From contig BFEA01000542.1 in NCBI GenBank assembly GCA_003427395.1, forward strand, positions 401,669 to 423,984: a stretch of DNA of 22,316 nucleotides. Reading direction: 5' to 3'. The first letter of the stretch is position 1, and each line of letters starts with the position of its first letter. The stretch comes from Chara braunii. Its lineage: Eukaryota > Streptophyta > Charophyceae > Charales > Characeae. Shown here piece after piece: positions 17,681-22,316 of this stretch. The notes under the pieces are model-generated. The model was not told where the DNA came from. It did not search any database and saw nothing but the letters and a program-made list of their open reading frames with translations. A program made the position numbers and the translations under genes.

Positions 17681-18607
17681 CTTCTGCCCGGAGTGATACA
17701 CCCTAGGTAAACTGGGTCTGGGTCGCATTTACGCCCCTCTCTAAGCAGAAAGCGCAGAAGGGATATTGGGCCTTTCGACAGCGAGGCCCCAAGCCCCAAG
17801 AAGAGAATCCTTCATACGACGCCAGTTTTTGACACCACTGGCGCAGCACCTTGAGAACTCCCAAGTCGTGGTTGGACACGAGGAAGGAAAGTCTGGGCGC
17901 AGGCTTCGCCAGCAAAACTGCATAGCTCTCTTTTCCCATACGAGAACTGTGCCCGAATCTCCAAACCCACACACAAGCAAGATAACGGGTCTATCGTCCA
18001 CATTTGGAAAAGACGGACAGCAACCCCTTCCTCTCACAACAGATACAAGTTCATACAATGGTCATGAGACTCTGATGAGACCATATATTCGACAGGAGAA
18101 AGAAGCAGGAAGGACACAAGAAAAGGCAGCAAGACAGGAGGAGGGAGGAGGGAGGAGGGAGGAGAGAGGAGAAAGGAGAAGGTGCCTTCACACTCACCTG
18201 AAAAGCATCCATCGTGAACACACGACAGGGATGGTTTCTCGGAGATGCACACTGGAAATGAGCAAGGACAGAAACAAAGAATATATAGGATCATCTCCTG
18301 CTCACACTGTAACCGTGGTGCCATAATCACTTGTCAATCTGAACGCAAACCAACAGCAGGAGAAAGGCGCACTTGCACACAAAATTTGCTCCTGCCAATC
18401 AGATCTTCTGTTCATCCTCCTGCATGTCCCGTCAAGTCCCATATAACTGAAGAACGCCACCCACACGTCAACCAACTAAGCCAGGTGGGTGTCTAACGCT
18501 GCATTCTTTTGACATTAAGCCATACACACACGGCAATATAGACCGTGTGTATAGTCAACAGGTGGGCTTCTCTGCAGTCCATGGCGGGAAGACAAGCCAC
18601 CACGGCG
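17681..18607. other. Intergenic sequence, no confident gene
   Basis: A 186-codon plus-strand frame (17766-18326) is open, but frames on the opposite strand are open over the same stretch. Part of it reads a GGAGGA purine tract (18136-18180) and no domain is recognisable, so it is not called. Confidence 0.5.
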
Positions 18608-18668
18608 AAAATGGTGGGGGGGGTATGACAGGCCGCCAAAACTTGGACCTTGCGATCGATCCAACAGC
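18608..18668 (+). repeat. 60-bp segment shared with 16.29 kb
   Basis: This is the second copy of the segment at 16,290-16,352, sharing GAAAATGG, GGCCGCCAAAACT and GCGATCGATCCAACA. A further partial echo (AAACTTGTACCTTCCGATCA) follows immediately. Confidence 0.55.
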
Positions 18669-19100
18669 CAAAAAACTTGTACCTTCCGATCAGCTGATGT
18701 TTTGCCGCTGTCACCCAGGTGCGCTTCCTGCTCAGCAGGGCCGCTGCCAGATTTCCCTCTCTTCGCTATCTTCTCTAATCAGTTTGACAGTCAAACTGAC
18801 TGACCAGCCATTCAGCAGAACTGGGGTAACCAGACTGTGAAAATCACCAATGCCCCCGCCATTCACTCTTGCCAAAAAAATCTCATCAGTCTTCCTGGCA
18901 AATATGAAGGGGAGCTAACTGGATCCAGAAAGAAAGCCAATGGGCCACTGAATGATTGCTGGGTTCAAATTTCTGCCGGGCGCCACCTAGCCGCCCGCGG
19001 CATTCTCGGTCATATCTCAGAAAGAATCTTTAGCACACCAGCTCCCCTGCCCCTTAGAAATCTCGGAAAGAATATCTGAACACGCCCAACTGCCGCAATC

Positions 19101-19396
19101 GCTCCTCCTCTCCTCAGTGGCAGCTATATGGGAGGACCTTCCATTTCCTGTTGCCCCCTTCTGAAGTCCCCTGTTGTTAGCAAGAAAAGAGGCTTTCCTT
19201 TTATGGCATATAGAATGGCGGAGAAGAAAAAAGACAGCTGCCGTAAGAGCTCCTCCTCTCCTCAGTGGCAGCTATGGGAGGACCTTCCATTTCCTGTTGC
19301 CCCCTTCTGAACCCCCCTGTTGTTAGCAAGAGAAGAGACTTTCCTTTCCTTTTATGGCATAGAATCATAGGGAAGAAAAGAAGAAGGGTGCCGCTC
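19101..19396. repeat. 148-bp near-tandem duplication
   Basis: Unit 1 is 19101-19248 and unit 2 is 19249-19396. Both contain GCTCCTCCTCTCCTCAGTGG, GGAGGACCTTCCATTTCCTG, CCCCTGTTGTTAGCAAG and CCTTTTATGGCATA. They differ by small indels and substitutions. It lies about 360 bp beyond the stop codon of the reticulon gene. No coding function is apparent. Confidence 0.9.
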
Positions 19397-19751
19397 CCGT
19401 CGAAAGTTCACTTGCAAACAAGACTCAATCTGTGAGAGGATAACAACATCACCATGCGTCCAACACCAACCGCTCCTACGCCCCCCCCTCCCCCTTCCCC
19501 CCTCCCTCTCCGTAGATGCGATTGACCTCAATTTGCCCTGGTCGCCATAACATCTTGTTTGCGCCGAGGGTCACCACCCTGTTATTTTGAGACACAGAAT
19601 CACAGAATTTTGTGGCTCTTCTAAGCCACCTGTCTATATCAAAAGGTATCTTCAGTTGTTCTTTCACCTAGCTTGCTGACTATGATCATCCCGACGTGAT
19701 CAGTTCTCATTCTAATAAGGGGTAAGGCTCGTAAGCTAATCAAAAGACCTC

Positions 19752-20558
19752 TTATCTTCGCGGCATGGGAGACAGCGAACTATCTGTTTGGTTTCCGTTG
19801 CTGTCGGGGGCCCTTCTGAAGCACATATCTGTGTCAATTCCAAGCCTAGACAGAACCACCGGGACGGTGAAGAGCAGCCACATGCATATGAAGATGAACG
19901 TGGGGCCCGACACAACTCGCCCGATGATGGAAGTCGAATACAGCACAATCATAACCTTAACAAACAGCCTGTAGTCGGAACCGCTTGCAGCAACCCTGAA
20001 AACCGCTTCCGTTGCTCCGATCGTATTTGCCCCGAACGCGGCAATACAATTCGCTGACTCCGCAGAGAACTCCCAATCTCGCGCTAAGTCCATTTTCAAG
20101 CTCGACGCAAAAATGCTTGAGAAGTGGTACAGAACAACTGTGGCGCATGCAAGGACAAGCAAGACATCTGCGACGAGGGAGACGACGGAGCAAAGCCGGA
20201 AAACAACGTGGTAGTACACCAGGCTCCCACAGGCAATGGCAATCACAGTTGTCATAGGCCGTCTCCAAAGAACGATGTCGGAGATCGTGCGTCCAAGATC
20301 GTTATGGTACTCCGTACTTCTCAATGGAGACGGCAATGATTCCGACGAGCTGTGCGAGAGCTCAGAGGGAGAGGACACCACTCCATGAGAGCTGCGGGAG
20401 AAGCTCTTGCGAATCGACAGTACCCGTCGAAAGCGGCTCCTTCCCCTCCTCCCGTCCTCACGCCCAATGGTCTCAATCACTACCTTTTCTGGCCATTCCT
20501 CCTCACTCTGGACTGCCTGCATGCAACTCCTCTTCGAGCTCGAGCAGCTGAGCCCCAT
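19752..20558 (-). CDS. Reticulon-like protein (plant RTNLB family), ER membrane-shaping
   Basis: Reticulons insert two hydrophobic hairpins into the outer leaflet of the endoplasmic reticulum and bend it into tubules. The 268-residue product fits this. Residues 1-90 are a hydrophilic, Ser/Arg-rich N-terminus. The reticulon domain starts near residue 92 with DIVLWRR, the usual family opening. Long hydrophobic hairpins follow at about 102-149 and 199-236, separated by a polar loop. The second ends in LLFTVPVVLSRLG, like the family's TVPVLY/E block. The C-terminus ends PMPRR, without a dilysine signal. The ATG has A at -3 and G at +4, and an in-frame TGA lies 12 bases upstream of the codons preceding it (20571-20573), so this is the first ATG of the frame. 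The frame is unbroken across the domain, so no intron is needed, although many plant relatives have introns. MGLSCS resembles an N-myristoylation/palmitoylation signal (inferred). Confidence 0.88.
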   Translation of the reverse strand: MGLSCSSSKRSCMQAVQSEEEWPEKVVIETIGREDGRRGRSRFRRVLSIRKSFSRSSHGVVSSPSELSHSSSESLPSPLRSTEYHNDLGRTISDIVLWRRPMTTVIAIACGSLVYYHVVFRLCSVVSLVADVLLVLACATVVLYHFSSIFASSLKMDLARDWEFSAESANCIAAFGANTIGATEAVFRVAASGSDYRLFVKVMIVLYSTSIIGRVVSGPTFIFICMWLLFTVPVVLSRLGIDTDMCFRRAPDSNGNQTDSSLSPMPRR

Positions 20559-21418
20559 GCTGGCCTCACCTCACAGACTTGTCCCCGTCGCACTAGTCTT
20601 CCTGCACCCCCAAGGTGCAAATGGCAAGGATCGCGACACCGTTGCCAGCAGAACTGGGAACGTGCCGCAGCGGTCAATGTAATCACGACTCCTATTACCC
20701 CAAAGCCCCCCAAACAATGCCGAAGACGCCAAACCTGTTGCAATCTAGGATTATCCCTGCTATCGCCAATTTTGACACCCTTCCCTCATACTAGACGAGC
20801 CAACCACTTCACAGGCAGTTATGCATTCGATAAGATGCAGAAGCCTGCAAGCGCGAACAGTGTAGAATGGGGATAACCCACTCCACAAAACTTTCAGAGC
20901 GATAAATTCCTCACAAAAAAACAAAATGCACACCATTCCATCATTTGCCACAAAGGTCCTTGACTCCGATGCACCAGACATTTGACACACGCCTTCGACA
21001 CCAGCAGTGGTCTTATCACCAAAGAAGGCGTAGGAGAGGAGCGAAAACGAAGAGAGTGTGGGAGAAAACGAGAGTGCAACCACAACGCTCGAAGAGGAGG
21101 ACAATTACCACAGTTATTATCACGCCCTCGAAAGCAGAACGACATCATGTCATGCCACTCTTCTAGCTCGCAGATGCTTTCCCCTGCTGTACCACACTGT
21201 ACCAGCACTCTCTAGTCACAAAATGCAAAGGGCATAAAGTTTGCCCTTTGCTCGCTAAATCGTGCTGTCTTTGCTAGCTAATTCCACCTAGTAGTAGATG
21301 AGATCACAAATTCTCACATCCTATTCTCTTGCAGGTACTCCTAGTTTCCCCTTTGGTACTACAGACGATGTATTGGCCGATTACTAGTTCTCTCTTGTCA
21401 GATAGCCAAGAGCTAGAA
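20559..21418 (-). other. Probable 5' leader / promoter-proximal region of the reticulon gene
   Basis: This lies between the reticulon ATG and the TATA box expected to set transcription start near 21,415-21,420. About 860 bases is long for a leader, so a 5' UTR intron is possible. A candidate acceptor reads CGCGCTTGCAG on the minus strand near 20,842, but I cannot define a matching donor. A same-strand frame at 20760-21104 lacks an ATG at its 5' end and has no known domain. Confidence 0.4.
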
Positions 21419-21444
21419 CTTCCGTCCAACAGCAAAGAATGCGC

Positions 21445-21451
21445 ATTTATA
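21445..21451 (-). promoter_or_regulatory. TATA box (TATAAAT), candidate for the reticulon gene
   Basis: The minus strand reads CTATAAATGCGC here. Two CCAAT boxes lie 41 and 98 bp upstream, a conventional order and spacing for a polymerase II core promoter facing the reticulon gene. Transcription would start about 25-30 bp downstream, near 21,418. Not experimentally supported. Confidence 0.5.
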
Positions 21452-21485
21452 GATTCCTACTCTCGTTGAGATATATGTTCCCCGT

Positions 21486-21598
21486 CCACTGATTGGGGCC
21501 AGCAGCGAATAGCAAAGAAATGACAATACATATAGCTACCCGCCACTGATTGGGGGCAGCAGCGAATAGCAAAGAAATGACAATACATATACCTACAC
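21486..21598 (-). promoter_or_regulatory. Tandem 57-bp promoter module, each copy with a CCAAT box
   Basis: Two units (21486-21542 and 21543-21598) share CCACTGATTGGGG, CAGCAGCGAATAGCAAAGAA and ATGACAATACATATA, with few differences. On the minus strand each contains CCAATCAGTGG, with CCAAT at 21492-21496 and 21549-21553. CCAAT boxes bind NF-Y-type factors. The duplication therefore doubles a likely activator site just upstream of the TATA box. Confidence 0.6.
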
Positions 21599-22316
21599 GC
21601 ACACCATCCACAGTTGATGGACCTACCTCACCGAGCAATCGACCAGCAAAATGCCAGCACAGAACGATCAGGAGAGGCAGGCGCAGACTCCCAGGAGAGA
21701 GGGTGAATTCGACATAACCGAGCGTGTGCCTACGCTCGACACTTGACTATCATTTACTAGGGATAGAAAACTAAATAATCCCAAGAATGATTCTGCAATC
21801 TGGCACTCATTATTATCATTCTATCTAAGATTTTTTTTCAGCTGCCCTATAATTCACCTAAGAAAAATCCAAGTGAAACAGGACTATGGCATACATGATA
21901 GATAGGGCAAAAAATGATACACAGTTTTCTAGCAAAAATTTAAAAAATCAATCTCTAAAAAAAAGCGTCCTGTCCTAACCGTATTTTCCAACCCCCCTTC
22001 TCGCAACCTATTCCGAGCCTGCTCCGAATCTGCTTTAAAAAAAATAAAAAATAAAAAAAATAAAAAAAAAAAAAAAAAAAAAAAATCTGATTCTAGCTCA
22101 ACGTGGTCGTTTATTACTCTGTCCCTACCCCGTTGTTGGTTTACAGTTCTCATGTTCCAACCCTCCTCTATAAACCTGTATCAAGCCTTTTAATCCAACC
22201 TGGAGTAACCATGCGTCGACAAGGAGGGTGGACATGACTACGGTCCTACCCTGTTTCGATCTTGTTCCAATCTCCGAAAAGTCCTCATAGTGTAACTGGC
22301 CGGCTCCTAGTGAGAT
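21599..22316. other. Upstream intergenic sequence with A-rich tract, no gene seen
   Basis: It contains an A-rich run with T interruptions (22036-22085) and loosely repeated TCCTAACC/TCCTACC and TTCCAA motifs to the window end. No open frame of note and no further gene are visible. Confidence 0.5.

Noticed and set aside
17766-18326. 186-codon plus-strand frame
   Set aside because: Opposite-strand frames are equally open, part is a GGA purine tract, and no motif is recognisable.
20760-21104. Frame upstream of and in phase with the reticulon gene, resembling a targeting peptide at its start
   Set aside because: Its first codon is TTG, not ATG, and stops separate it from the reticulon ATG. A spliced N-terminal extension cannot be supported.

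Overview
The window looks like nuclear DNA from a plant or streptophyte alga. It is repeat-rich and gene-poor, with many A/T homopolymers, GA/GAA/TTC/ATC microsatellites, hairpin (MITE-like) elements and tRNA-derived SINE-like heads. It contains one clear protein gene, encoding a reticulon, with a eukaryotic TATA/CCAAT-type upstream region. Nothing looks bacterial, plastid or mitochondrial. I cannot name the species; an early-diverging land plant or charophyte would fit, but that is a guess.

Positions 1-15,269 hold no gene I can defend. They contain a four-copy short inverted-repeat family at about 0.73, 3.86, 10.16 and 13.30 kb whose flanks show a 4-bp TTAA or TCAA duplication. Other elements here are separate hairpins at 2.21-2.38 and 4.02-4.16 kb, a GC-ended inverted-repeat complex at 11.45-12.77 kb, SINE-like heads at 4.4, 8.0 and 13.2 kb, and a 55-bp dispersed repeat seen three times. 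Tandem duplications (222-bp, 47-bp, 35-bp and about 30-bp units), a pair of facing TTC and GAA tracts, and G-rich tracts complete this part.

Positions 15,270-15,307 are an exact match to the two back-to-back 19-bp Tn5 mosaic ends that form the Nextera mate-pair junction adapter. I read this as a library artefact left in the assembly. Sequence left and right of it should not be assumed contiguous. Single N bases at 12,104 and 15,174 are further signs of imperfect assembly.

Positions 15,308-22,316 have fewer homopolymers and many short degenerate direct duplications. The minus-strand gene at 19,752-20,558 encodes a 268-residue reticulon-like ER membrane-shaping protein. About 0.9 kb upstream on the same strand is a TATAAAT box, preceded by a tandemly duplicated 57-bp module that carries a CCAAT box in each copy. 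This is a plausible core promoter for the gene.

I do not see a new multi-gene system. The best leads are the adapter artefact, the TTAA/TCAA inverted-repeat family, the duplicated CCAAT module, and the reticulon's apparently intronless form and myristoylation-like N-terminus.
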